37,407 nucleotides of DNA from Gallionellaceae bacterium UBA6222. Lineage in GTDB: Bacteria > Pseudomonadota > Gammaproteobacteria > Burkholderiales > Gallionellaceae. The first letter of the stretch is position 1; each line of letters starts with the position of its first letter. The notes below the pieces were generated by a model. That model saw only the letters and a list, made by a program, of their open reading frames with translations. It ran no database searches and had not been told where the DNA came from. Shown here in pieces: positions 1 to 8,637 of the stretch. The stretch spans positions 1-37,407 of the forward strand of contig DISA01000093.1 in assembly GCA_002421915.1 (NCBI GenBank), given 5' to 3'. A program made the translations under genes and the position numbers.

Positions 1-80
1 ACCAGCTCGCCGGCCGCCGCGAGCAGGAGCGGCGTCGAGGCGGCGATGATCGAGATGATGATGGCTTCGACGAGACCCAT
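1..80 (-). CDS. Nucleoside/purine ABC importer, second permease (5' fragment)
   Basis: Only the first 26 codons are inside the window, from the ATG at 80 running off the left edge. They read as a short N-terminus followed by a hydrophobic stretch rich in Ile, Ala and Leu with a 'STPLLLAAAGEL' segment. That segment is typical of the second permease (NupQ/YufQ-like) of BmpA-family nucleoside importers, where it begins the first membrane helix. The gene starts 8 bases after the stop of the upstream permease, so the two are surely co-transcribed. The identification rests on this short stretch plus gene order. Confidence 0.75.
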   Translation of the reverse strand, partial: MGLVEAIIISIIAASTPLLLAAAGEL

Positions 81-88
81 GGGTGCGC

Positions 89-1168
89 TCACGCGGCTTT
101 CGGTTTCGTCGCCACGAGGCGGATGCGGTAGAGGATCAGGCTGTCGCAGGCGAGCACGTAGAACAGCAGAATGCCCTGGAACACCTTGGTCAGGTCGAGC
201 GGCACCTTCATCGAGATCTGCGCGCCTTCGCCACCGATGAAGGTCAGCGCCAGGAACAGTCCGGCGACAAGAATGCCGAGCGGATTGAGCCGGCCGAGGA
301 AGGCGACGATGATTGCGGTGAAGCCGTAGCCGGGCGAGATGCCGGGCTGCAGCACGCCGACCGGGCCGGCGACCTCGATGATGCCGGCCAGTCCCGCCAG
401 CGCGCCGGATACGGCGAAGGTGAATATCACCAATTTCTCGGCCGAAAAGCCGGCAAAGCGCGCCGCGCGCGGCGCCGCGCCGACGACCCGGATTTCGAAG
501 CCCTTGATGCTGCGGCCGAGCATGATGGCGGCGGCAAGTACGACCAGTACCGTGAGGATGACGCCGGCATGCAGGCGTCCGGAGTCCATGAGCGTCGGCA
601 CGGTCGCGACCGGATCGAACGAGGCCGTGGTCGGGAAGTTCATGCCCTTGGGGTCGCGCCACGGCCCGCGCACCAGATAATCGAGGATGAGATCGGCGAC
701 ATAGACCAGCATCAGCGACGTGAGGATTTCATTGGCGCCGAAGCGCACCTTGCAGAGTGCCGGGATCATCGCCCATAGCGCGCCGCCGAGCGCGCCCATT
801 ACCAGCATCGCTGGCAGCACCCAGGGCCCTGCGTCGGTGCCATTGGTGACGACGGCAAGCCAGCTGCCGGTGACCGCGCCGATCAGGAACTGGCCTTCGG
901 CGCCGATATTCCAGACATTGGCGAGATAGCAGAGCGACAGGCCGATCGCGATCATGATCAGCGGCGAAGCCTTCACCGCGATTTCCATCAGCGTGTAGGA
1001 ATCGGTCAGCGGCTCTATGAAATATACATAGAGCGCGGTGACCGGGTTCTTGCCGAGGATCAAGAAGAAGATCGACATCGTCACCAAAGTCAGCGCGACG
1101 GCGAGCAGCGGCGAGGCAAGCGCGATAAAGGTCGACCGCTCGGCACGTTTCTCAAGCACCAACTGCAT
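89..1168 (-). CDS. Nucleoside/purine ABC importer, permease
   Basis: A 359-residue integral membrane protein of the BPD_transp_2 (RbsC/YufP-like) family. It would form half of the inner-membrane channel of an importer for nucleosides, purines or related solutes. The family signature 'NIGAEGQFLIGA' lies near residue 90, and a second conserved stretch 'GFTAIIVAFLGRLNP' near residue 285. About ten hydrophobic segments are visible. The ATG start overlaps the end of the upstream ATPase gene by 17 bases, and the second permease begins 8 bases downstream, giving the usual order ATPase-permease-permease. The substrate-binding lipoprotein is not in the window. The next genes degrade urate, which makes a purine substrate likely; that is inference from context. 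Confidence 0.9.
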   Translation of the reverse strand: MQLVLEKRAERSTFIALASPLLAVALTLVTMSIFFLILGKNPVTALYVYFIEPLTDSYTLMEIAVKASPLIMIAIGLSLCYLANVWNIGAEGQFLIGAVTGSWLAVVTNGTDAGPWVLPAMLVMGALGGALWAMIPALCKVRFGANEILTSLMLVYVADLILDYLVRGPWRDPKGMNFPTTASFDPVATVPTLMDSGRLHAGVILTVLVVLAAAIMLGRSIKGFEIRVVGAAPRAARFAGFSAEKLVIFTFAVSGALAGLAGIIEVAGPVGVLQPGISPGYGFTAIIVAFLGRLNPLGILVAGLFLALTFIGGEGAQISMKVPLDLTKVFQGILLFYVLACDSLILYRIRLVATKPKAA

Positions 1169-2729
1169 GAAAAACCTCTTCAGTGGTCGCGGTCTCGGGC
1201 GATGCGCCGCCCATCAGCAGGCCGAGCTTCTCGCGGGTCGCGGCCGCGGCGGCGATGGGCGCTGACAATGTGCCGTGAAACATCACGGCGATGCGGTCCG
1301 ATATCTCGGTAAGCTCGTCGAGGTCCTGGCTGATGACAAGAACAGCGGTGCCGCGGCCCGATAGATCGATCAAGGCCTGACGGATCACCGCCGCGGCGCC
1401 GGCGTCGACGCCCCAGGTTGGCTGGCTCACGACCAGCACGCCGGGCTCGCGCAGGATTTCGCGGCCGACGATGAATTTCTGCAGATTGCCGCCGGACAGG
1501 CTGGCCGCTTCCGGATCGCGCTTGGCCTTGCGCACGTCGAAGGTCTTGGTGGTGGTGTCGACAGCTTTCAGCGTTGCCGGACGATCAACGAAGCCGTGCT
1601 TCACCATGTGGCTGGCGGCGTGTCCGGTGAGCAGCGCGTTTTCCGACAGCTTCATGCGCGGCGCGGTGCCGTGGCCGAGACGTTCCTCCGGCACGAAGGC
1701 GGCCCCGAGCTTGCGGCGCTGCGTGACCGAGAGGTTGCCGGCGGCATGGCCGTCGATAATGACATTGTCCTCATGCGGCGCGAGGCGCTCGCCTGACAAC
1801 GCCGAGAACAATTCATCCTGGCCGTTGCCGGCGACGCCGGCAACTCCGAGAATTTCGCCGCCGAGCACTTCGAGCGAAATGTTCCGCAGATAAGTGCCGT
1901 GCGGATCGTCCGGCGCCATCGACAGGTCGCGGATGAGGAGGCGCGGCGCCGTGGTGGCGCGCGCCGTCGTGGCGCGTACTTCGCCGATCTCGGCGCCGAC
2001 CATCATGCGCGCCATCGACGCAGCGGTCTCGCTGCGTGGATTGCAGGTCGCGACCTTCTTGCCATCGCGCAGGATGGTTGCGGTGTCGCAGAGCCGCTTC
2101 ACTTCGTCGAGCTTGTGGGAGATGTAGAGCAGCGCGCGGCCTTCGCCCTTGAGACGATCGAGCACGGTGAAAAGCTGGTCGGCCTCCTGCGGCGTCAGCA
2201 CCGCGGTCGGCTCGTCGAGGATCAGGAGTTTCGGATTCTGCATCAGCGCGCGCACGATCTCGATGCGCTGACGCTCGCCGACCGATAGCCGCCACACCTC
2301 GCGCTTGGGATCGAGTGGCAGACCGTAGTCGCGCGACACCTGCGCGAGGCGCGCCGACATCGCGGCGAAACTTTCCGAGCCGTCGAGACCGAGCGCGACG
2401 TTTTCGGCGACGGTCAGGTTGTCGAATAGCGAGAAGTGCTGGAACACCATAGCGATGCCACGGGCGCGCGCGTCGGACGGACCGGAAAGCTCGATCTTCT
2501 CGCCCAGCCAGCGCAGTTCGCCCGCGCTCGGCTGGATCAGGCCGTACATGATCTTCACCAGCGTCGACTTGCCGGCGCCGTTCTCGCCGAGCAGCGCGTG
2601 GATTTCGCCAGGATAGAGGTCGATGGAGACGCCGTCGTTGGCGAGGAAGCTGCCGTATTGCTTGGTGATGCCGATGGCCTGGAGCAGCGGCGCGCGCGCG
2701 GAAGAACTGACCGGCTCCTGACCCGACAT
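1152..2729 (-). CDS. Nucleoside/purine ABC importer, tandem ATP-binding protein
   Basis: A double-NBD ATPase of the RbsA/YufO type that powers the adjacent permeases. In the first half a Walker A 'GENGAGKST', a signature 'LSVGERQRIEI' and a Walker B 'LLILDEPTAVLTP' are seen. The second half has signature 'LSGGNLQKFIVGREI' but a degenerate Walker B ('VLVVSQPTWGVD', Gln in place of Glu), as is normal for this family. I take the ATG at 2729 (525 residues) because homology to ABC domains starts shortly after it. An in-frame start at 2816 would add 29 residues that look like nothing known. The gene overlaps the downstream permease by 17 bases. Confidence 0.9.
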   Translation of the reverse strand: MSGQEPVSSSARAPLLQAIGITKQYGSFLANDGVSIDLYPGEIHALLGENGAGKSTLVKIMYGLIQPSAGELRWLGEKIELSGPSDARARGIAMVFQHFSLFDNLTVAENVALGLDGSESFAAMSARLAQVSRDYGLPLDPKREVWRLSVGERQRIEIVRALMQNPKLLILDEPTAVLTPQEADQLFTVLDRLKGEGRALLYISHKLDEVKRLCDTATILRDGKKVATCNPRSETAASMARMMVGAEIGEVRATTARATTAPRLLIRDLSMAPDDPHGTYLRNISLEVLGGEILGVAGVAGNGQDELFSALSGERLAPHEDNVIIDGHAAGNLSVTQRRKLGAAFVPEERLGHGTAPRMKLSENALLTGHAASHMVKHGFVDRPATLKAVDTTTKTFDVRKAKRDPEAASLSGGNLQKFIVGREILREPGVLVVSQPTWGVDAGAAAVIRQALIDLSGRGTAVLVISQDLDELTEISDRIAVMFHGTLSAPIAAAAATREKLGLLMGGASPETATTEEVFHAVGA

Positions 2730-2904
2730 ATGGAAGATTGTCCCGTTACTCTTGACGGCGACGCCGCGGTTGCCCCGAGCGGCGTCTAGAAAATTGACAA
2801 GCCAATATTGTGCCAATTCAGGCGGCAGTTGAAGGGACCAATTGTCATCAGCCCCTGCCTATCCACGCGCCAATTGGAGTTTTCCGGCCCGCCGTTTAAG
2901 CAGA

Positions 2905-3792
2905 TTAGCTGCCGCGGTAGGTTCCGTAGGCCCAGGGCGAGGCCGAGAGTGGCACGTGGTAGTGGCCTTCCGGCTCAGCGACGCCGAAGCGGATTGGCAC
3001 CACGTCGAGGAAGGGCGGGTCGGCGATCGGCACGGCGCGATTCTCAAAGTAGGCACCGATTCCAAAGCGCAGCTCGTAGGTGCCTTTCGGCACCGGGCGA
3101 CCGCCAATCAGCGGCGCGTCGGTGCGGCCGACCTTGTTGGTCACCGTCTTCACGATCAGGCGCTCGGCGCCGTCGCGCGACAATTCCCACAATTCGACCG
3201 CCACGCCTTCCGCCGGCCGGCCGCTATGGGTGTCGAGCACGTGGGTGGAAAGGCGCCCGGCGATCGGCAGCTTGTCCGGGGCGCTGACGCGCTGGTCGAG
3301 GCGCAACGCGCCGATGCGGAAGATTTCGCCGAGCGCGGTGTCGGTCTCGGCGGCGTCGCCTTGGGCGAGGCGGCGCTCGAACTCGGCGAGGATCGAATCC
3401 TTGGTGTGCCGTCGCACGCAGACGATGAAGGGAATGCCGAACCTGGCCTTGTAGGCGTCGTTGAGCTGATGGAAGCGCGCGTAGTCGGTTTCGCTCAGGC
3501 GGTCGAGCCCGGCGCTCAGCTGCTCGCGCGTGGAATCAGGCGTCAGCGAGCCGGCGCGTGCCGCCTTGCCGGCGAGATCGGGATGGGCGGTGATTAGCCT
3601 GTGCCGCGCGTCGGCCGGCGCGGCCTGCACCGCCGCCACCATCGCCTCATGCAGCGCATTGAGGCTCGCGAAGGGCCGCTGTTTGGCGGCCGTTTCGGCC
3701 ACCCACGGCGAGTGCTCGTAGATATCCGCCAGTGCCGCGGTGAAATCGGCGGCGGGCAGCGAGTTCAGTTGATCGAGCGTAAATTGAGTCAT
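2905..3792 (-). CDS. uraD-uraH: Fused OHCU decarboxylase / 5-hydroxyisourate hydrolase
   Basis: A 295-residue bifunctional protein for the two steps after urate oxidation. The UraH half hydrolyses 5-hydroxyisourate to OHCU, and the UraD half decarboxylates OHCU to S-allantoin. Residues 1 to about 165 are UraD, with the catalytic-His motif 'HPDLAGKAA' near residue 70. Residues about 178 to 295 are the transthyretin-like UraH domain, starting 'GRLSTHVLDTHSGRPAEG' and ending in the family hallmark 'YRGS'. Both active-site regions look intact. The gene sits between the purine importer and the urate oxidase gene on the same strand, which fits a urate-to-allantoin unit. Such fusions are known in plants and some bacteria. 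Confidence 0.95.
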   Translation of the reverse strand: MTQFTLDQLNSLPAADFTAALADIYEHSPWVAETAAKQRPFASLNALHEAMVAAVQAAPADARHRLITAHPDLAGKAARAGSLTPDSTREQLSAGLDRLSETDYARFHQLNDAYKARFGIPFIVCVRRHTKDSILAEFERRLAQGDAAETDTALGEIFRIGALRLDQRVSAPDKLPIAGRLSTHVLDTHSGRPAEGVAVELWELSRDGAERLIVKTVTNKVGRTDAPLIGGRPVPKGTYELRFGIGAYFENRAVPIADPPFLDVVPIRFGVAEPEGHYHVPLSASPWAYGTYRGS

Positions 3793-3797
3793 TGCTT

Positions 3798-3916
3798 AAA
3801 TCCGTCACCCTGAGGTGCGAGCGCAGCGAGCCTCGAAGGGCGACGGCCCGTGCTCTCGTTAATTTGGCCGTCCATCCTTCGAGGCTCGCGCTTCGCGCTC
3901 GCACCTCAGGATGACG
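3798..3916. repeat. Palindromic intergenic repeat, Bradyrhizobiaceae type
   Basis: Two arms face each other. One reads 'CCCTGAGGTGCGAGCG' onward at about 3808, and its complement ends 'CGCACCTCAGGATGACGG' at about 3916. The core 'TTCGAGGCTCGC' is present in both arms. This palindrome is a common dispersed element in Bradyrhizobium and Rhodopseudomonas intergenic DNA, from memory of those genomes. It fills nearly all of the gap between the urate oxidase gene and uraD-uraH and may form a long hairpin in the transcript. It is a useful taxonomic marker for the left part of the window. Confidence 0.8.
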
Positions 3917-3920
3917 GGTC

Positions 3921-5123
3921 TTACTCCCCCGGCGCTCCGGCGGCATACCACGCCGCGATGACCTGACGCTCTTCCGGCGTCATTTCGGTGACATTGCCCG
4001 GCGGCATGGCGCTGGAATGACCGGCCTGCAGCGCGATCAATTTGGCATGCAGGCGGATCGCCTCTGCGGTGTCGAGATGAACGGCCTTGGGCGCCTCGCC
4101 GATGCCGGTCCAGACCGGCTCGGTAGTATGGCACATGCTGCAGCGGGACATCACGATCTCATTCACCTGCGCAAATGTCGGCACCTCCGGCAGCGCGCCG
4201 GACTTGCCGCCCATTGGACCGCTGGTGGAGAGCCACAGCACCAGCATCATGGCGAAGGCGGCGACGAACCAGGTCCACCATGGCGACGGCTTGCCCTCGT
4301 GCCGCGCGTTGAAGAAGTGCCGGATCACCGGGCCGACCACCAGCACGATGGCCACGATGAGCCAGTTGTTTTTGGTCGCGAACAGCAACGGATAATGATT
4401 GCTGAGCATCAAAAATACGACCGGCAGCGTCAAATAATTGTTGTGCACCGAGCGTTGCTTGCCGCGTTCGCCCCACACCGGGTTCGGGTTCTCGCCAGCG
4501 ATCAGCGCGGCCACGGTCTTGCGCTGATTCGGCATGATCACGGCGAACACATTGGCGACCATGATGGTGCCGATCAGCGCGCCGATCTGGGTGAAGGCGC
4601 CGCGGCCGCTGAATACGTGCGTGAAGGCGTAAGTCAGCGCGACGAGATAGACGTAGCCGGCCAGCGCCAGAGCGACTTCGTGCTTGCCGAGCGGCGAGCG
4701 GCACAGGGCCTCATAGACCAGCCAGCTCGCGACTAGGCTGAAGAAGGCGATCGCGGCCGCCATCGGCGCACTCATGTTCAGCACCGACTTGTCGATCAGG
4801 AACAGGTCGGCCTGCATGTAATAGACCAGCACCAGCAGCGCGAAGCCGGACAGCCAGGTCGTATAGGCTTCCCATTTGAACCAGGTCAGTTCGTCCGGCA
4901 TGTTCTTCGGCGCCACCAGAAACTTGATCATTTGGTAGAAGCCGCCGCCATGAATCTGCCAGGCATCGCCCTTGACGCCGTCGGGCAGCCCGGCACGCTT
5001 CTTCAGGCTGAGATCGAGGTGGATGAAATAGAACGACGAGCCGATCCAGGCGATGCCGGCGACGACATGCAGCCAGCGCACCGTGGCGCTCACAAGTTCG
5101 GAAGCGACGAGAGTGAAGTCCAA
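3921..5123 (-). CDS. puuD: Membrane urate hydroxylase/oxidase with cytochrome c tail
   Basis: A 400-residue protein of the PuuD family, which oxidises urate to 5-hydroxyisourate at the inner membrane and passes electrons to a haem. The N-terminus carries the family start 'VRWLHVVAGIAWIGSSFYF', followed by about eight hydrophobic helices. The C-terminal 90 residues are a cytochrome c domain with haem site 'CSMCH' near residue 332 and a possible Met ligand in 'SSAMPPGN'. The product is the substrate of the adjacent UraD-UraH. The apparent start is a TTG at 5123, preceded by a G-rich stretch; no ATG fits before the first helix. Neighbouring order supports a purine-catabolic cluster. Confidence 0.92.
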   Translation of the reverse strand: MDFTLVASELVSATVRWLHVVAGIAWIGSSFYFIHLDLSLKKRAGLPDGVKGDAWQIHGGGFYQMIKFLVAPKNMPDELTWFKWEAYTTWLSGFALLVLVYYMQADLFLIDKSVLNMSAPMAAAIAFFSLVASWLVYEALCRSPLGKHEVALALAGYVYLVALTYAFTHVFSGRGAFTQIGALIGTIMVANVFAVIMPNQRKTVAALIAGENPNPVWGERGKQRSVHNNYLTLPVVFLMLSNHYPLLFATKNNWLIVAIVLVVGPVIRHFFNARHEGKPSPWWTWFVAAFAMMLVLWLSTSGPMGGKSGALPEVPTFAQVNEIVMSRCSMCHTTEPVWTGIGEAPKAVHLDTAEAIRLHAKLIALQAGHSSAMPPGNVTEMTPEERQVIAAWYAAGAPGE

Positions 5124-5213
5124 GCAGCGGCCCCCAACAGCGCATAAATTACGCCCGGCCGTGCCACCATGGCAGATGGTGCCTCAGGTATTCAAGGGAG
5201 CCTGTGATCGAGG

Positions 5214-6704
5214 CTATTCCACCGCGCGATAGAACGCGGCGGCGTCGTCGCCGAAGGCTTTGCGCTGGTCGGCGGCGATGTAGAACATGTGGCCGCCGCG
5301 ATAGAGCTTGAACTGCACGCGGCCGGGCGGGCCGATCGGCGGGAGATGGTCAAGCACATAGCGCGACATGCCGTAGGGCGTGACCATGTCGGCATAGCCG
5401 TGGACAACCATCAGCCGGAATGACGGGCTGAAAGCGAGCAAGGTACGGATGTCGTCATCCGAGGTTGCGGCGAACCGGCCGCCGTGGCCCCAGTCCCACT
5501 TTCCGGCAATGTCACTGGCCAGCAGCGTGTAGGTCATCTCGGTCTTGAAGCCGAGTTCGTTGCGGGCGTAGTCGGCAAAGCCGCCGCCATAGGCGCGCGA
5601 CACGCCGTCGAGGATGGGATCGGGGCTGCGCGCGGCGCGGCGTTCCGGATTCGGATCGTCCACCGCGTAATCGGCATCGTAGCGGCTGACGATTTTGCCG
5701 GCGCGGATGGTCTTGACAAAATCGTTGATGAAGCCGCGCGAGCTTGAAATCGTGGCTTCCGGCACGCCAGTCATCGCCGCGACACGCGCATAGAACGATT
5801 TGGCGGCATCGCCCTCAGGCCTTTTGCCGGCCAGCGTGACCAGATAGTCGGTCATGGCGAACTTCTCCGCCTCGGCCTGAGCCTGCGGCGTGAACGCCTT
5901 TTTGCGCTCCAGTTCGGCGGCAGCGAGTGACGGCATTTGCAAGGCCGCGCGCAACGCCGAGGTGTCGTCGCCAAAAGTGAGCCAGCCCTCGAGCAAAGGC
6001 GAGACGAGAATGAGCCCGCTTACGGCGAGGCCCTGCTCGCGCAGCAGTGCACGCGCGGTCTTGACCGCGCGGAAACCGCCATAGCTTTCGCCGAGCAGAT
6101 ATTTCGGCGAGCCGCCGCGATTGTTGCGCGCGACATAGAGCGCGATGGCTTTGGCCATGGCGTCGGCATCGCTGCGTACGCCCCAGAAGTTCTTGGCGTT
6201 GTCGCTCTTGGCGGCGCGGCTCCAGCCGGCGCCGACCGGATCGATCAGCACGAGATCGGTGAAGGCGAGCCAGGTGGCCGGATTGTCGCGCAACTCCGCG
6301 CGCGCCGCGTCATGGCCCTCGGGCCCGAGTTCGAGAATGCGCGGACCGACCACGCCCATATGCAGATAGGCCGAAGCGGCCCCCGGCCCGCCATTGAAGG
6401 CGAAGGTCAGCGGCCGGTTCGGGCCGCCATTCTTGGCGACATAGGCGGTGTAGAACACCGCCGCGCTCTGGCTGCCGGACTGATCGTAGAACGGCAGCGT
6501 GCCCGCGGTCGCGGTGTAGTCGATCTTGCCTTGCGGCGTCGCGATGGAATGCTGGGTGATTGCGTCGGCCGGCAGCAGCTTGAGAATGCCGTCGGCGGCC
6601 TCGCGGTGCTCGGGCGCCTTGCTGGTCTCGGCAGGCTGCGCCAGCGCGCCCGAAGCGCCGATCAGGAGAGCCAAGACGAAGGCGAGAGGGGAGGCTTTGA
6701 TCAT
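5214..6704 (-). CDS. Secreted serine carboxypeptidase, S10 family
   Basis: An S10-family peptidase (alpha/beta hydrolase) that would remove C-terminal residues from peptides outside the cytoplasm. From the ATG at 6704 it has a clear signal peptide (Lys, then a Leu/Ala-rich core, then 'GALAQPAE'). The nucleophile elbow is 'GESYGGFR', the Asp is likely in 'VHGYADMVTPY', and the His in 'GGHMFY' near the C-terminus. Bacterial members of about 500 residues are usual. A longer reading from 6788 would put 28 Arg-rich residues before the signal peptide, so I reject it. It lies between the urate oxidase gene and infA with no obvious functional link. Confidence 0.88.
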   Translation of the reverse strand: MIKASPLAFVLALLIGASGALAQPAETSKAPEHREAADGILKLLPADAITQHSIATPQGKIDYTATAGTLPFYDQSGSQSAAVFYTAYVAKNGGPNRPLTFAFNGGPGAASAYLHMGVVGPRILELGPEGHDAARAELRDNPATWLAFTDLVLIDPVGAGWSRAAKSDNAKNFWGVRSDADAMAKAIALYVARNNRGGSPKYLLGESYGGFRAVKTARALLREQGLAVSGLILVSPLLEGWLTFGDDTSALRAALQMPSLAAAELERKKAFTPQAQAEAEKFAMTDYLVTLAGKRPEGDAAKSFYARVAAMTGVPEATISSSRGFINDFVKTIRAGKIVSRYDADYAVDDPNPERRAARSPDPILDGVSRAYGGGFADYARNELGFKTEMTYTLLASDIAGKWDWGHGGRFAATSDDDIRTLLAFSPSFRLMVVHGYADMVTPYGMSRYVLDHLPPIGPPGRVQFKLYRGGHMFYIAADQRKAFGDDAAAFYRAVE

Positions 6705-6797
6705 GGTCGGGCCGGCGCTCCAAGCTGTCCGCGCGCGCGGCGCGATCGCCCCCCGAAACGAAATGTCCCGGCGCGAGGGCCGGGACATTTAGAGAGA

Positions 6798-7070
6798 CTA
6801 ACGGCGGCGGAAATTCGGTCGGCGCTGCGCTGGCGCCGAAGTCGGCGCGTCGCCCTTGTGCCGGAAACTGATGCGGCCGCGCTGCAGGTCGTAGGGCGAC
6901 ATTTCCACGATCACCCGGTCGCCGACACCGGTGCGGATGCGAAATTTGCGCATCTTGCCGGCGGTGTAGGCCAGCACCTCGTGCTCATTATCAAGCTTCA
7001 CGCGGAAATTTCCGTCCGGCAACACTTCGGTCACCGTCCCATCGAACTCCAGCATTTCTTCTTTCGGCAT
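6798..7070 (-). CDS. infA: Translation initiation factor IF-1
   Basis: A 90-residue OB-fold protein. IF-1 binds the 30S A site with IF-2 and IF-3 during initiation. Nearly the whole canonical sequence is present, including 'GTVTEVLPDGNFRVKLDN', 'GKMRKFRIR' and 'VEMSPYDLQRGRISFR'. The tail of about 17 residues (ending in an Arg-rich 'FRRR') makes it longer than the 72-residue E. coli protein, as in some alphaproteobacterial second copies of infA. It starts at the ATG at 7070. The stop of the next cassette lies only a little downstream on the same strand. Confidence 0.93.
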   Translation of the reverse strand: MPKEEMLEFDGTVTEVLPDGNFRVKLDNEHEVLAYTAGKMRKFRIRTGVGDRVIVEMSPYDLQRGRISFRHKGDAPTSAPAQRRPNFRRR

Positions 7071-7135
7071 CCAAATCCTCTCCCGGTGGGCCGCGCCTCT
7101 AAAGGGCGGGGCTACCTTTATCCGAAAAACCGATC

Positions 7136-7169
7136 CCTCCCCAAGGCCGTTTTTCGGCCTATGGGGAGG
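7136..7169 (-). terminator. Hairpin terminator candidate after rhlE
   Basis: Outer arms 'CCTCCCC' (7136-7142) and 'GGGGAGG' (7163-7169) enclose an inner pair 'GGCCG'/'CGGCC' around a run of five T. The perfect stem lies 17 bases beyond the rhlE stop. A 'GGTTTTTCGG' follows on the minus strand, so it could act as a rho-independent terminator between rhlE and infA. Confidence 0.5.
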
Positions 7170-7185
7170 TAATTGAGCCTCTGCC

Positions 7186-8637
7186 TTAGCGCGGCGCGTG
7201 GCTGCGCGGCCGGTTCGGACCCCGCTGCATGAACTTCATGCCGCCGATGTCCTCGCCACCGCCATGACCGCCGGCAACCGCCGCCGGGCGGCTGCCATTG
7301 CGATGACCGTTCTGGTGGCCGCCATTGCCGTGACCCTTGGCGCGTTGCGGGCGCTGCTCGCCATGTCCCTGACCGCTATGACCATGGCCTTGACCGCCGT
7401 GGCCACCGTTGCGGCCGCGGTTCTGGCCATTGCCGCCGCGGCGGTTGCCTCCGCCGTTGCGGCCGTTGGCGTGATGATGCGGCGCCGGCTCGCCGCCGGC
7501 CCGGCTGGCGGAGCGGCCGGTGCGCTTGTCCTCGGACGGGATCTTGATGCGGATCGTGCGCTCGATGTCACGCAGGAAGCCGTTCTCTTCATGATCGCAG
7601 AACGAGATGGCGACGCCATCGCGGCCGGCGCGCGCGGTGCGGCCGATGCGATGCACATAGGATTCCGGAATGTTCGGCAGGTCGTAATTGACGACGTGCG
7701 TGATGCCGTCCACGTCGATGCCGCGCGCGGCGATGTCGGTCGCCACCAGCACTTGCAGCTTGGCCGTCTTGAATTCCGCCAGCGCCCGCGTGCGCGCTGC
7801 CTGACTCTTGTTGCCGTGGATCGCCATCGCCGGGATGCCGTCCTTGTCCAGTTGTTCGGCCAGCCGGTTTGCGCCGTGTTTGGTACGCGTAAAAACCAGC
7901 ACCTGAAACCAGTTGTGTTCCTTGATGAGATGCGTCAGCAATTCGCGTTTGCGCTCGCGATCCACCGGATATACGCGCTGCTCGATCAGTTCGGCCGTTG
8001 CGTTGCGGCGCGCGACTTCGATCAATGCCGGATTATTGAGCAAACCATCGGCCAGCAGCTTGATCTCGTCGGAGAAGGTGGCGGAGAACAGCAGGTTCTG
8101 GCGTTTTTTGGGCAGCACCGCCAGCACTTTCTTGATGTCGCGGATGAAGCCCATGTCCAACATACGGTCGGCCTCATCCAGCACCAAAATCTCGACATGC
8201 GACAAATCCACCGTCTTCTGCTGCATGTGATCGAGCAATCGTCCCGGCGTCGCGACGAGAATGTCCACACGGCCATGCAGTTGCTTGATCTGCGGATTGA
8301 TGTTGACACCGCCAAACATCATCATGGATTTGAGCGGCAGATATTTGCCATAGATGCGCACACTCTCCTCCACCTGCGCGGCGAGTTCGCGCGTGGGCGT
8401 GAGCACTAATGCACGAATGTGGGATTTGCCCGTGACGGGATTCGCCATCAGGCGTTGCAACAATGGCAGCGTAAAGCCGGCGGTCTTGCCGGTACCGGTC
8501 TGCGCGCCACCCATCAGGTCGCCGCCTTTCAGAATCACGGGAATGGCTTGTGCCTGGATGGGGGTGGGTTCGGTATAACCGCGCTCTGTAACGGCGCGAA
8601 CGAGTTCTGCGGACAGGCCGAGGGATGCAAATGACAT
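7186..8637 (-). CDS. rhlE: DEAD-box RNA helicase RhlE (composite of two lineages)
   Basis: An ATP-dependent RNA helicase of the RhlE group, active in ribosome assembly and RNA turnover. The start is the ATG at 8637 ('MSFASLGL', the standard N-terminus). Helicase motifs run in order: Q motif with 'TPIQAQAIP', 'AQTGTGKT', 'PTRELA', 'DEAD', 'SAT', 'ATDIAARGID' and 'HRIGRTARAG'. A tail of about 100 residues rich in Gly, His, Asn and Arg follows, as RhlE tails often are. Oddly, the first two thirds look betaproteobacterial. From about 'ATDIAARGIDVDG' on, the text ('FCDHEENGFLRDIERTIR' and the His/Gly-rich tail) looks alphaproteobacterial and the DNA becomes more GC-rich. The gene may be an artefact of joining two rhlE genes. 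Confidence 0.9.
   Translation of the reverse strand: MSFASLGLSAELVRAVTERGYTEPTPIQAQAIPVILKGGDLMGGAQTGTGKTAGFTLPLLQRLMANPVTGKSHIRALVLTPTRELAAQVEESVRIYGKYLPLKSMMMFGGVNINPQIKQLHGRVDILVATPGRLLDHMQQKTVDLSHVEILVLDEADRMLDMGFIRDIKKVLAVLPKKRQNLLFSATFSDEIKLLADGLLNNPALIEVARRNATAELIEQRVYPVDRERKRELLTHLIKEHNWFQVLVFTRTKHGANRLAEQLDKDGIPAMAIHGNKSQAARTRALAEFKTAKLQVLVATDIAARGIDVDGITHVVNYDLPNIPESYVHRIGRTARAGRDGVAISFCDHEENGFLRDIERTIRIKIPSEDKRTGRSASRAGGEPAPHHHANGRNGGGNRRGGNGQNRGRNGGHGGQGHGHSGQGHGEQRPQRAKGHGNGGHQNGHRNGSRPAAVAGGHGGGEDIGGMKFMQRGPNRPRSHAPR

Noticed and set aside
5937..7172. A 411-codon plus-strand open frame across the carboxypeptidase, infA and the terminator
   Set aside because: It is antisense to two well-supported genes and has no recognisable domain. 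Long antisense frames are expected in GC-rich DNA.
7198..8409. A 403-codon plus-strand open frame antisense to rhlE
   Set aside because: It is Ala/Arg/Val-rich without motifs, and the helicase motifs on the minus strand are clear.
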